Below are positions 12,001-18,013 of a stretch of DNA of 64,000 bases, piece by piece. This DNA is from Bacteroidia bacterium (GTDB lineage: Bacteria; Bacteroidota; Bacteroidia; AKYH767-A; OLB10). Below the pieces are notes generated by a model, which worked only from the letters and a program-made list of their open reading frames with translations, searched no databases and was not told the origin of the DNA. Made by a program: the position numbers and the translations under genes. The DNA is taken from contig JAEUTH010000017.1 of NCBI GenBank assembly GCA_016788165.1, positions 1 to 64,000 on the forward strand, read 5' to 3'. Every line of letters begins with the position of its first letter. Positions within the stretch are counted from its first letter, which is position 1.

Positions 12001-13770
12001 CGAGTGATTGTCGTTTGCAACAGTGCAACCCGTATAACCTGATGCACTACTTGGCGAAACGGTTGATGACCAGCGGCTTTGTGTACTAAATGATAAGGTG
12101 TTATCAGTATAATATCCGGCATAAGCCGTATTCCATAAATTGTTTTGATATTGATTACTTCCACTATTAAATGCATATACAATCCACTGATTTGAGCCAA
12201 AAACATTTGTATTACCAGCGGGCAAGTTTATTGCAAATGGTGCCGAAACAGCCGTGCATCCCAATGCATCAGAAATAGTAACTGTATAATTACCTGCTGC
12301 GTTTACCTGCGTTGAATTGGTGGTTGCACCATTACTCCATAAGTAACTATGTGCCACTGTACTGTTTAATGTAACAATTTCGCCTGGGCATATTGTGGTA
12401 TTGCCCGAAACCGATATGCTTGGATTGGTTAATGGTTGAACAGAAATACTTTGTGATACAGTTTGTGTACAGCCCGATGCATTTGTTACAGTTACTGTAT
12501 AGTTGCCAGTACTGTTCACATTAATACTTTGTAGTGTTGAGCCGTTGCTCCATAAGTAGTTTGTACCTGTTGAAACTGTTAGCAAAACAGTATTACCAGG
12601 GCAAATAGTGTTTGGGCCGTTTAATGAAATTGTTGGTGCTTGAAATTGGGATATTGCAACCGGTGCAGTAACCTGAACGCAGCCAGATGTTGTTAGCTGA
12701 ACCGTGTAATTACCAGCCGTTTTAGCAAAAATTGATTGGGTGGTCATGCCATTGCTCCACAAATAACTAATGCCTGTAGGGCAGGTAAGTTCTACTGAGT
12801 CGCCCAGACATAAAGTTGTATTACCATTTACAGTAATTGATGGTGCAGGTGTTACACTTACCACGGTATTGCAAGATGTGGTACGTCCGGTAGCATCTGT
12901 TACTGTTACCGTATAGGTGCCGGCAGCTCTGTTATTTATATTTGAGTTTGTATTGCCACTATTCCATAAATATGTAAAAGGTGTTGTGCCTCCGGTTAAT
13001 ACACTTACCGAAACACTTCCATTGTTATTGCCAATGCAGGAAGCGTTGGTACTGGTACATTGAACTATAAAAGGAGCATTGTTATTTAAATAGGCAAAAA
13101 TGTTTAATCGCAGATTGGTGGCATTGGGTTGTGGGCTATGAAACGAAGCTAAAGTCATGGTGCCAAATAGAACACGACCATATCCACTTATTTTTTCGGC
13201 TAATACGGTGCCTTTATTTCCTGTAATTAATGGTGTAGCTGCACCTCCGGTAATTGTAGCATGTGCAAAAGAAACGCCTGTCCAACTTGTGCCGCAAGCA
13301 TTAGGTCCCGTAAATATCTGATGCGTGTTTTGGCCACTGCTAATGCTGGCATTATTGCTAGCTTTATTATAATTGGTATTAAAGTTTAACATAACACCGC
13401 CAAAACCTAAACCAAAGTTACCACCCTGGTCAGGTGCTGCATTTATAAAAAGCATACCACCATTGCTCACCCAGTTTTCGATTACGGTACCGTTACTTAT
13501 AAGATAATTATTTAATGCAGTTGCTCCTAAGTTGCTGCCATCCATAAATACGAGTTTAGTTGTGTTATTGAAAACCGTTGCAGCAGCCGTGTTTTGAAAT
13601 GTACCTAAAATCCAACCTGAACTTCCAAAGGCTGTATTCATTAGGGTTACATTGTTATTATTAACCCATGGTTCGCCCGAAGATGAACGCATATAATAAA
13701 CGTTTAACGCCTTGCTTTGGGTTAAAATTAAAAGCAATAAAATTGAGAGAAGTAGAACTTTTTTCATCAT
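1..13770 (-). CDS. Giant secreted SprB-repeat adhesin, C-terminus beyond the window
   Basis: The frame is open for 4,590 codons from ATG at 13770 (a second ATG at 13767 gives MKK) to base 1, and its stop lies outside the window. Residues 1-20 are a signal peptide (MMKKVLLLSILLLL). Residues about 25-225 resemble a ThuA/glutamine-amidotransferase-like fold seen at the front of Bacteroidota surface proteins (GGMLFINAAPDQGG). Then come Ig/PKD-like units with the YLWSNG motif, a PA14-like region (about 513-673, with NDNHSW and CGYYQIDIPEHD), a nidogen-like region (about 890-1110, with GDDELSTAIPIGFNFDFYG), and from about residue 1370 some 44 SprB modules (Cys...GGTxPYxYLWxNG...GTYTVTVTDANGC). Proteins of this kind are exported by T9SS and act in surface adhesion or gliding. 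The sorting domain should be at the unseen C-terminus. No SprF partner lies at its 5' side. I found no in-frame stop while translating it. Function as an adhesin is inferred from the family. Confidence 0.92.
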   Translation of the reverse strand, partial: MMKKVLLLSILLLLILTQSKALNVYYMRSSSGEPWVNNNNVTLMNTAFGSSGWILGTFQNTAAATVFNNTTKLVFMDGSNLGATALNNYLISNGTVIENWVSNGGMLFINAAPDQGGNFGLGFGGVMLNFNTNYNKASNNASISSGQNTHQIFTGPNACGTSWTGVSFAHATITGGAATPLITGNKGTVLAEKISGYGRVLFGTMTLASFHSPQPNATNLRLNIFAYLNNNAPFIVQCTSTNASCIGNNNGSVSVSVLTGGTTPFTYLWNSGNTNSNINNRAAGTYTVTVTDATGRTTSCNTVVSVTPAPSITVNGNTTLCLGDSVELTCPTGISYLWSNGMTTQSIFAKTAGNYTVQLTTSGCVQVTAPVAISQFQAPTISLNGPNTICPGNTVLLTVSTGTNYLWSNGSTLQSINVNSTGNYTVTVTNASGCTQTVSQSISVQPLTNPSISVSGNTTICPGEIVTLNSTVAHSYLWSNGATTNSTQVNAAGNYTVTISDALGCTAVSAPFAINLPAGNTNVFGSNQWIVYAFNSGSNQYQNNLWNTAYAGYYTDNTLSFSTQSRWSSTVSPSSASGYTGCTVANDNHSWSAKRQGFACGYYQIDIPEHDAVIELLIDSVQIFVHTGSGIAHNNVWSGYLNSNSKIELRGSVGVGNSFGSIVLTKANTNIALITNTWHGNTLCSLQTATLVAPVSASSYIWSTGATTNAITITCSGASTNTVTYIVTVTDGTGCTTSSSPISITHKPTTTAPNPSIVATPASSICQGASVDLTTNISFSNYLWSNGITANKATVEQSGNYSIIVTATTGCKAVAYKNITVVNNPTPVITASQNPFCTGTNVTLNAGSYSSYLWNTGATTQSITTNTENTYTVTVTTGPGCTGSGTISITQRPLPNAAATATPASIFTGNNSQFGATPLNANGPAYLVNSIPFGMINNAGTSVVLGDDELSTAIPIGFNFDFYGVQHSQFYISSNGFITFDANAGSGCCIGQSIPATNDPNYLIAAAWSDLDPSTGGTIEYTTTGSAPNRKCAVTFTNVPNFGGGMPETFQMVLCENQNLIELHLQTLSPNVGLRTAGIENSTGTDATAISGRNSSSTWGANQEGWRFSLVPQNTFIWTPATGLSSTSIVNPLASPATSTTYTVTVTDYYGCSKTASVGLVVSPNPSPVINGNTPFCSNDSIYLNVANGYVNYLWSNGKTTAGIYVKNAATYTVTVTNLNNSTGTASVTTTVNSLPTVNISGNTVICQSSSTQLTATAGLASYLWSTGSTNQSITAIQANIYTVTVSNATGCTKSTSITTTISNTPQPVISGNVNFCVGQSTNLSTTSFSSYLWSNGQTLDNITVSTPGTYEVTVTNNDGCTGSGSITVNTPSSMTAGISGVMPSCNEQSNGSVTASVTGGMAPYSYLWNTGSTNSQLSGIPSATYTVTVTGSFGCVASATLVLNQPTALTITETISNVTCYNAGNGSIQASGNGGTAPYTYLWSNGSSNQIIQNLTPNTYTVTVTDNNGCTNSKLFIINQPAILNATASSTTTSCTENTGTAQANVSGGTTPYSYVWSNGATVSPITQIGTGLYTVSVTDVNGCSISANTLVSAQNAPQLTLTNASMPTCYGNNDGSIQTSVTGGTAPLSFTWTPTQADSNNISGLTAGSYQCIVSDAAGCASIQVFTLQQPDSLILNLTTTSVTTIGGNNGTATAVINGGTTPYTYLWNNGNTGSSISNLSAGTYIVTVTDANGCTKTSTAIISTYPTLVVSANVQPILCNGGLSNVTVTATGGSGNYTGTGTFSYSAGTYSIIVNDDAGNSDSVTINITQPSAIVANASYTSITCYGGYSTVTVTAMGGTGALSGTGNFSVQAGTHHFVVTDANGCADTATLTINQPTQLIVTATSNNIVCFGGSEDIFVTANGGTAPYTGTGVYLRTAGTYTFTVTDATGCTASTTYVLTQPSTFVASVTSTNILCNGGNAIVSVTSSGGVPPVTGVGNFVVTAGTYTYILTDNGGCTASASITVNEPNTLAITINQVNAACNGNNVNVTIGATGGTAPYTGTGLINHTPGTYTASITDANGCTANTSYTVVTPQHLAVVLSKTPILCKNGTSTITVVATGGAPPYSGVGMFSVTAGTYTYTVTDSKGCTASNSTTVTEPTLLTANGVITTAILCNGGTGIANITASGGTPPYSGTGSKTIVAGANIFTVTDVNGCTTTTTVNATQPDAMVITATTLNHVKCFAETNGKITVTITGGNGGQTYAWSNGNTTKTNNNLASGTYTFTVTDNIGCTAQDTYIITEPPVLTSSISGTNISCFNGSNGTATVVATGGTTPYTYLWNSGATTAIATGLEDGTKNVTITDANGCTNNNSIVLTHPAKLDYGTGNTSTNVNCNGGNNGTATVVIIGGITPYTYYWNSTPVQTNSDAINLTAGTYTVTVTDANNCTITRSFTITEPSQLTGNITTVNVACYGGSNGSVTANPTGGTGPYSYVWSNGITSKVNNTIPIGFYSVIVTDNKGCTISLNSTVTSPNLIVHNENVTPINCNGGNGSISINASGGVTPYTYAWNGGNTNATRNNLSANTYTCTITDANGCTKSKSIILSQPAVLSANTNIKNVTCNGAANGIAGGIASGGTQPYSYQWNNGNTLAIRNNLNPNTYTVTVTDSKGCTTTRSYNITQPALLTNSTTSSSVSCYNGSNGTVTSNPSNGTSPYTYIWSNGATVKNPVNVPAGIYTVTATDANGCTATSSITLVAPTLINNAATVTQTTCTGCNNGAINLTTTNGNPAYNYVWNGGTTSKNRSGLNNGTYTVTTTDSKGCTISNRYIITTNGQLNATLSFTQPTCGGTNTGSISTNVSGGTTPYSYLWSTGHTTANRNNIASGTYTVTVTDAAGASRVLIQTLVAPNAITVTLLNTAVSCNEGGNGSVSAAAYNGTSPYTYLWNTGNTNSLLNNRSAGTYTITVTDANGCTLTASSIVTQPNVLSISKSITAVSCNGGADGAVSNTISGGNTPYTYQWNNGMLSQNAANLSIGTYTVTVTDAKGCSSSTTAVITQPNVLTTTINPVQVVCFGTNSGSATANPSGGTTPYSYSWNTTPVRTTSSATGLPIGTYQVTVTDANGCTVTASTTLTQPTILSTSITGVNLTCNASNNGSAAITATGGSTPYSYIWNTGSTTSSINSRPAGTYTVTVTDNKGCTLSKSIILTQPTAITITPTITNITCQGANNGSISLSIAGGVYPYTFLWNGGNTNSSRTNLSANNFTVTVTDATGCTKTAVLTVGAAPVINITLTATPTGCYINNNGAITSNITGGVSPYTYSWNTNPIQTTAHINNLTSGTYTVTVTDANGCTKTASSTVITPTNLTAGISSSNVSCFGGNNGSINVNVTSGTAPYNFTWSNGNTTQNLNNLIAGTYTVTISDAYTCSVTLSQTITSPPLLVANFIKNNISCAGQTDGNITMNPSGGLMPYTYLWSNGSTAASLSNLSANTYTCTVTDANGCTQSISTTIVSPEILTISTTKTNAVCYGSATGTISSLVTGGTPSFTYLWSNSSTNASQTNLLAGTYTVTVTDGKGCTNSISTTITQPLQLTLSFITNDVTCAGLLNGEATAQPANGVQPYSYVWSNGCTTKINALIPGGTYTVTVTDANGCSITDSTVVTEYLPLTISTTSVTNVTCFGGNNGGVVCTATGGKNPYTYLWSNGVTTKTYTSFTAGTYTITATDNKGCTVEQTYTINTPSLLTANTTVVNVTPPGNNGSASVTASGGTPPYLYNWNTNPAQTTANIAGLSAGTYTVTVTDVNGCTVAATAQIQSACAINVQLSGSNITCFNGNDGQIDATVNDGTAPYTYLWSNGITNASITNLQSGTFTVSVSDANNCIGSSSITLTAPTQINLNIIATHVSCNGLSDGSLNANVSGGINPYSYLWNTGATTAGINNLIAGSYTITITDANGCTQSTNAAVNSPAVISIVNNVQHPPCSGSLGTITPQIEGGTPPYQFVWSNGLTTASLNDVAGTYIVTVTDANGCTSTISGTLINPAALALMLSSNDVTCAGLADGNATAQPSGGSTPYTYLWSNGNTNKVNANLSGGVYTVTVTDSNGCTGTASIEVTEYAPLTIQTLGLLNVNCYGGGDGLISANALGGKSPYTYLWSNGVTTKLYTAFAEGAYILTVTDNKGCTYSQAYYISQPDSISISISPTHVTAPGLNNGTAKATVSGGTAPYTYSWNTTPPNYSDSVAGLSPGNYCVTITDINGCTNSACIIITEACTLNVTANKTDVSCNNGNNGTITLNLSGGQLPYSYLWNNGASTASLSNIAAGNFTVTVTDQNNCTGSVSVSITQPSSLQLNATITNVICYDQSNGSINVVSSGSVSPYTYIWSNGVTSSNNLNLGFGSYTVTVTDANGCSVSQTNTVTQPAILTASNAKTNVNCLGAATGSISTTISGGTTPYNYSWSNGTTSANAINLAAGTYTVTITDANGCTVTTSNSITQPGTGMSLNVTNNDVTCNGFANGKATANASNGATPYSYLWNNGATTKVNDLIPGGTYTVTVTDANGCTITGSTVVVEYAPLGLNTTLHQNISCNGGNNGAITTTGSGGKTPYTYLWNNGT
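119..1480 (-). repeat. Six-module superunit B of the adhesin (about 1362 bp)
   Basis: This is the second full copy of the superunit, with the same order of module types as superunit A. A third copy starts at about 118 and runs off the edge (its first module again has GGKTPYTYLWNNG). Stretches are also similar at DNA level, for example the run giving TYTVTVTDANGC followed by shared bases around the end of module 6. Confidence 0.8.
1481..2830 (-). repeat. Six-module superunit A of the adhesin (about 1350 bp)
   Basis: A higher-order repeat begins at each VTEY(A/L)PL or VVEYAPL junction. These junctions lie at about 2831-2862, 1481-1510 and 119-150. Superunit A has six modules with recognisable position-specific identities: module 1 has GGKxPYTYLWSNG and TDNKGCT, module 2 has a Cys-less APGLNNG or PPGNNG start, module 3 follows an (S/E)AC linker, and module 6 starts with NDVTC and ends at the next EYAPL. 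Confidence 0.8.
7130..8520 (-). repeat. Block of seven short SprB-like modules, 200-bp period
   Basis: Seven consecutive modules are about 66 residues long (about 200 bp) instead of about 76. The central YLWxNGxTT strand is replaced by a short Gly-x-Gly turn (for example GGSGNYTGTGTF, GGVPPVTGVGNF, GGTPPYSGTGSK). The turn motifs sit near 8429, 8233, 8028, 7829, 7630, 7433 and 7228, spacing 195-205 bp. Long modules flank the block on both sides. Confidence 0.85.
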
Positions 13771-14140
13771 TGATTGGTAAAATGTGTAGTGCTTAAATGT
13801 TGTAGGGTAAACTGCACGTACCTTAATAAGGATGTAGGCAGCTTGTTGGATCGGGGGCTTTGTTATAAAAAACTTTTGTGTTGTTAATAACGTTGTTGAA
13901 AACGCTTAAAAATACATTGGCAAAATACAATCAAAAAGTGTTTGGTCAACAAAAAAGTAGTATTCACCTATAAAAAAATGAATTTAGCCAACTGGTTACT
14001 TTCAGCAAGTTGCTTAAGTGCTTGATAGTTAGTGTTTTAACAAAATGAGTTTTCTTCGTAAAAGTTATGAACAAATTGAAGCTCTTTTTAATTTTGTTTC
14101 AATCAGAAAAAGTTTGGTTACTAGAAAATGTGTATTGCTT
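13771..14140. other. Intergenic region upstream of the adhesin, 370 bp
   Basis: AT-rich region between the adhesin start and the cold shock gene terminator. It should hold the adhesin promoter, but I found no exact TAnnTTTG motif on the minus strand here (nearest are CAAAATAC-type partial matches on the plus strand). I see no reading frame of note and no repeat. Confidence 0.6.
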
Positions 14141-14174
14141 AAAATAAAAAAGCCCTGTAAAAAATTACAGGGCT
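14141..14174 (-). terminator. Rho-independent terminator of the cold shock gene
   Basis: A perfect 10-bp stem AGCCCTGTAA / TTACAGGGCT with a 4-base loop (14151-14174) is followed on the minus strand by TTTTTATTTT. It lies 33 bp past the stop codon of the cold shock gene. Confidence 0.85.
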
Positions 14175-14207
14175 CATTAGCGGATTTAATTTATTACAAT
14201 AATTAAA

Positions 14208-14399
14208 TTAAGCTTTTCTTACGTTAACAGCATTAATGCCTCTTTTGCCTTCGCTGGTTTCGAAAGTAACATTGTCAGCCTGACGTATTGGGTCGATTAA
14301 ACCTGTGGCGTGAACAAATACTTCGCGATTCGAACCTTCCTCAACAATAAAGCCGAATCCTTTTTTTTCGTTGTAAAATTTTACGGTACCTTGTAACAT
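14208..14399 (-). CDS. Cold shock domain protein (CspA family)
   Basis: 63-residue single cold-shock domain, the usual size for the family. It is an OB-fold protein that binds single-stranded RNA and DNA and acts as an RNA chaperone in the cytoplasm. RNP1-like KGFGFI (about residues 13-18) and RNP2-like VFVHA (about 27-31) are both present, as is the opening GTVKFYNEKKG typical of Bacteroidota members. It is monocistronic, with its own promoter (14428-14457) and terminator (14141-14174). Whether it is cold-induced cannot be told from the sequence. Confidence 0.95.
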   Translation of the reverse strand: MLQGTVKFYNEKKGFGFIVEEGSNREVFVHATGLIDPIRQADNVTFETSEGKRGINAVNVRKA

Positions 14400-14427
14400 T
14401 GAATAAATTATTAAAATTGAATTTGGG

Positions 14428-14457
14428 CAAAGGTAATTTTATTAGTATAAGGTACAA
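14428..14457 (-). promoter_or_regulatory. Bacteroidota-type promoter of the cold shock gene
   Basis: On the minus strand TACCTTTG (14435-14428) matches the -7 consensus TAnnTTTG exactly, with TTG (14457-14455) 19 bases upstream as the -33 element. The start codon is 28 bases downstream of the -7 motif. Confidence 0.65.
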
Positions 14458-14653
14458 CATGTTTCAACAGACTTAAATAAAATCAAATGTGCTTAAGCTG
14501 GTTTTTTCGTATTGATTTTTGCAACATTAAAAAAACAATACATTAGCCGCCATCTCAAAAATCAATATTTTAATATGCTACAGCATGTGTCACTTTTGAA
14601 ATTAAATTGACATGAATGCTTCAAAACAAACTTAACTTTTTAAAAATCTTATT

Positions 14654-16345
14654 ATGAGTCAAAACAAAACTGCTCATCCAAAGGGCCTCTATGTGCTTTT
14701 TACTACCGAAATGTGGGAAAGGTTTAATTTTTATGGCATGCGTGCCATACTGTCTCTCTTTATGGTTGAGGCTTTGATGCTGGGCGAAAAAAATGCTTCC
14801 ATCATTTATGGAGGATTTTTAGGTCTTTGTTATCTCACACCGATGCTTGGCGGATATCTTTCTGACAAATACTTAGGCAACCGCATTTGTATTTTATTGG
14901 GTGGCTTTATGATGGCTGTTGGCCAGTTTATACTTTTTTATAGTGCCAGCGTTTTTGGAAACGATATAGACTTTGCGAAAGCACTTTTATGGACGGGGCT
15001 TTTGGTTTTAATATTTGGCAACGGATTTTTTAAGCCCAATATCTCATCAATGGTCGGGCAGTTATATCCACCGCATGAAAAAAGTAAACTTGATTCGGCA
15101 TTTACCATCTTCTATCTAGGAATTAATGTGGGTGCTACATTGGGCATACTAATTTGTCCCTTGCTTGGCGATGTAAAAGACAGCTTAGGTGTACGCGACC
15201 TTACTGCATTTAAATGGGGATTTTTTGCTGCAGGTGTGGCTATGTTACTTGCTTGTATCATTTTTTATTTGCTAAAAGATAAATATGTGATTACGCCCGA
15301 AGGTGAGAAAATTGGCGATAAACCAGATCATAATAAACTGAAAGCAAGTGGTGAAGAGCAAGCAAAATTTACAACAAACAGTCTGATTATGTCTGTGCTC
15401 ATTTTAGTCGGTCTTACATTCGCATTTCATTATCTTTCTTTCGACCCTAACGAATCTGACCCGAACCCAATAAAACTTTGGTTGTATCCTTTCATTTATG
15501 CATCGGGTATTAGCTTAGCTTATTTAATAGCATCCGATAAATCACTTACAAAAATTGAACGCGACCGCATTTTTGTACTTTACATTGTAGCATTGTTTGT
15601 AATGTTTTTCTGGGCCGCATTTGAGCAGGCCGGGTCGTCACTCACATTTATTGCCGATAAACAAACCGACACTAATATTTTCGGATGGAATATGCCACCA
15701 AGTATGGTACAAAACTTCAACAGTATTTTTGTTATTGTGTTGGCTTTACCTTTTAGTTTGTTTTGGGCCTGGGCCGATAAAATGTGGCCTAATACAATTT
15801 CGCCACAAAAACAGGCAATTGGTCTTGCATTAATAGCTTTGGGTTATTTTTTAATTGCTACTCAGGTAAAGGGATTAGGTTTAGATGGTAAAATTGGAAT
15901 CATTTGGTTAGTAGTGTTATATCTTTTACATACCATGGGCGAGTTATGTTTATCGCCAATTGGATTATCGCTTGTAGCAAAATTATCTCCTGTTCGTTTT
16001 TCATCATTACTTATGGGTGTATGGTTTATTGCAAATGCTGCAGGTTATGCCTTGGCAGGTACTTTGGGTGCATTGTTGCCACCAACCGGTGATAAGTTTG
16101 AAAAAGCACAAAAGTTAGGCATTGACTTGAAAGCTGTGCTTGATAAATCAGTTGTGCCTACTACCGAGCAAATTGCCATAATGAAACAAAACAACCTACC
16201 CGAAATGTATCCATCGTTTGTGGGTTTTCAGATTGAAAACTTGTATCAGTTTTTCATGCTGTTTGTTATTATTCCGCTTTGTGCTGCTATAATCCTATTT
16301 GCACTTTCACCATTAATGCGAAAACTTATGCATGGTGTTAGATAA
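14654..16345 (+). CDS. Proton-dependent oligopeptide transporter (POT/PTR2 family)
   Basis: 563-residue inner-membrane protein with the hydrophobic pattern of 12-14 membrane helices. It is expected to import di- and tripeptides with protons. The family signature ExxER is present at E19-M-W-E22-R23 in the first helix, which is required for proton coupling, and a second PTR2-type motif FYLGINVGA lies near residue 155. The length fits the bacterial subfamily with extra helices. It stands alone, with a 254-bp AT-rich region upstream in which I find no exact -7 motif. The exact substrate (dipeptide versus other) is not visible. Confidence 0.93.
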   Translation: MSQNKTAHPKGLYVLFTTEMWERFNFYGMRAILSLFMVEALMLGEKNASIIYGGFLGLCYLTPMLGGYLSDKYLGNRICILLGGFMMAVGQFILFYSASVFGNDIDFAKALLWTGLLVLIFGNGFFKPNISSMVGQLYPPHEKSKLDSAFTIFYLGINVGATLGILICPLLGDVKDSLGVRDLTAFKWGFFAAGVAMLLACIIFYLLKDKYVITPEGEKIGDKPDHNKLKASGEEQAKFTTNSLIMSVLILVGLTFAFHYLSFDPNESDPNPIKLWLYPFIYASGISLAYLIASDKSLTKIERDRIFVLYIVALFVMFFWAAFEQAGSSLTFIADKQTDTNIFGWNMPPSMVQNFNSIFVIVLALPFSLFWAWADKMWPNTISPQKQAIGLALIALGYFLIATQVKGLGLDGKIGIIWLVVLYLLHTMGELCLSPIGLSLVAKLSPVRFSSLLMGVWFIANAAGYALAGTLGALLPPTGDKFEKAQKLGIDLKAVLDKSVVPTTEQIAIMKQNNLPEMYPSFVGFQIENLYQFFMLFVIIPLCAAIILFALSPLMRKLMHGVR

Positions 16346-16569
16346 CAGGTTTTAGATTTGAATAGCATGGTAGAAAATAAAATTTGTGAACCGATTTAAA
16401 TATTGAAGTGTAATGTTTATTCGTAAATCAAATTTTTTGTGAAGCTACTGATATTGATTGTACTTACTGTTAGTCAAAAAAAAACGCAAATCAATGTTAC
16501 GTTGTAAGTAGCGTGATACTATTGAACCAATCCAACAGATTATAAAATAGAAAACAGGGATAATAAGTA

Positions 16570-17268
16570 ATGGCTAAGCTTAAAATTTATTGTTTGCAGC
16601 ATGTTGCAGAAGAAGGTTTAGGTTGTATTGATTATTGGGCACAAGCCAGAGGGCATACAGTTACCTTTTGTAAATTGTATGAACCTAATTACGTATTTCC
16701 TGCTATTGAAAGTTTTGATTGGCTTATAATTTTAGGTGGCCCCATGCATGTTGATGATACTGATAAACACCCGTGGCTTAAACCTGAAAAGGCATTTATT
16801 GAACAAGCAATAAAAAAAAATAAAGTTGTTTTTGGTTTTTGCTTAGGTGCACAACTTATTGCTCAAATTTTAGGAGCTAACGTTTATAATATGCCACAAC
16901 CTGAATTGGGATGGCACAGTGTAACATGTACACCATTAGCAAATCAACATGAAGCTTTCAATATTTTTCCTGAATCTTTTATTGGATTTCATTGGCACTA
17001 TCAAATGTTTGACTTGCCTAAACATGGACAACTGATAATGTCGAGTGAGGCTTGTAAGCATCAGGCATTTATTTATGGTAAGCGTACCATTGCATTTCAA
17101 TTTCATCCAGAGGTAACACAAATGGGTGTAGCTGAATTTTTAGCAAATGATGAAAACAAAAATAAATCCGCTGAATTAAAAGATGCATTGGTTGAAAATG
17201 AAATGCACATTGCAGCAATGCATGAAATAATGCGAAAGTTTTTAAATAAAATAAATGAAATGTTATAA
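16570..17268 (+). CDS. Class I glutamine amidotransferase-like protein
   Basis: 232 residues forming a stand-alone GATase1 domain like that of GMP synthase, but with no synthetase partner in the neighbourhood. The triad is complete: Cys91 in GFCLGAQ, His179 and Glu181 in FQFHPE. The oxyanion-strand motif GGPM lies at residues 56-59. Cytoplasmic. Members of this stand-alone group hydrolyse glutamine or gamma-glutamyl compounds, and the substrate here is unknown. The 224-bp region upstream contains one TAGATTTG (16353-16360) far from the start. Confidence 0.85.
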   Translation: MAKLKIYCLQHVAEEGLGCIDYWAQARGHTVTFCKLYEPNYVFPAIESFDWLIILGGPMHVDDTDKHPWLKPEKAFIEQAIKKNKVVFGFCLGAQLIAQILGANVYNMPQPELGWHSVTCTPLANQHEAFNIFPESFIGFHWHYQMFDLPKHGQLIMSSEACKHQAFIYGKRTIAFQFHPEVTQMGVAEFLANDENKNKSAELKDALVENEMHIAAMHEIMRKFLNKINEML

Positions 17269-17335
17269 GTGCCAGGTTGTGTGTTTGATTGAACAAAAAA
17301 TTTACTGCCACTTATAAATTTTTAATGGTTTAGGA

Positions 17336-17935
17336 TTAGTTGATCTTATAAAACTTTTTGCTGTTAGCAAAGGCATCTTTTTGTTTTATGTATTCTTTAA
17401 ACTCACTGAATTTGGGCTTAAAAATACTTGCCGAATCCTCAAGCGTTTTCTTCTCGGCAACCAAATCATCAAGTATGGAACGGTCGTTTTCTGTTTGCTG
17501 TTTAAGGATTAAGGAATTGTTAGAAAACGTTAGACAATATAATATGTAACCATGGTCGGAAACTACATTGAGATAGTAGTTGTTTTTAAACTTTTTCAGA
17601 ACACCATTTTGATTAAGTGTTGCCAAGGTATCGGCCTTAAAATTTAATTTCAAATCAGACAAAACGTTAAGCTGATGCACTTGGTTGTTTATTTTTAATG
17701 TACCATCTAACTTTACATCTGATGTGCTATCTGCATTTGCTGATAAATAGGATGTAATAACTGCCTGTGGCAAAATTTGAATAATGTTTGAATCGTTTGC
17801 CAAATAAATTCCAACTTGATCATCATTAAAATTTGAAATGTTTGGAGTAGCCGGAGGTTGAGGTTCGCTAAATTGTATTTGAGAACTGCAACTTGATATT
17901 AGAACTACCAATAGAAAATAGATGATGTTTTTCAT
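17336..17935 (-). CDS. Hypothetical lipoprotein
   Basis: 199 residues. The N-terminus MKNIIYFLLVVLISSCSS is a lipoprotein signal peptide with the lipobox ISSC (Cys16), so the mature protein should be anchored in a membrane, in Bacteroidota usually the outer membrane. The rest is mostly beta-like, with a Lys/Glu-rich helical tail. I do not recognise a family. It lies 78 bp downstream of the RsmI-like gene on the same strand and may be the last gene of that operon. Confidence 0.75.
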   Translation of the reverse strand: MKNIIYFLLVVLISSCSSQIQFSEPQPPATPNISNFNDDQVGIYLANDSNIIQILPQAVITSYLSANADSTSDVKLDGTLKINNQVHQLNVLSDLKLNFKADTLATLNQNGVLKKFKNNYYLNVVSDHGYILYCLTFSNNSLILKQQTENDRSILDDLVAEKKTLEDSASIFKPKFSEFKEYIKQKDAFANSKKFYKIN

Positions 17936-18013
17936 AGTAAACAGTTATTAAAGTTTACTATTAATTCAGAATAGTTAGTAGCGGTAACCTATACCAACCA
18001 TAATTTAACAAGG

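Noticed and set aside
11931-12206. Frameshift or second gene inside the adhesin
   Set aside because: The adhesin frame reads through here without a stop with coherent PA14-like sequence; the other frame is a shadow.
17295-17323. Terminator between the amidotransferase and lipoprotein genes
   Set aside because: The stem is made only of A-T pairs with a long loop, too weak to call.
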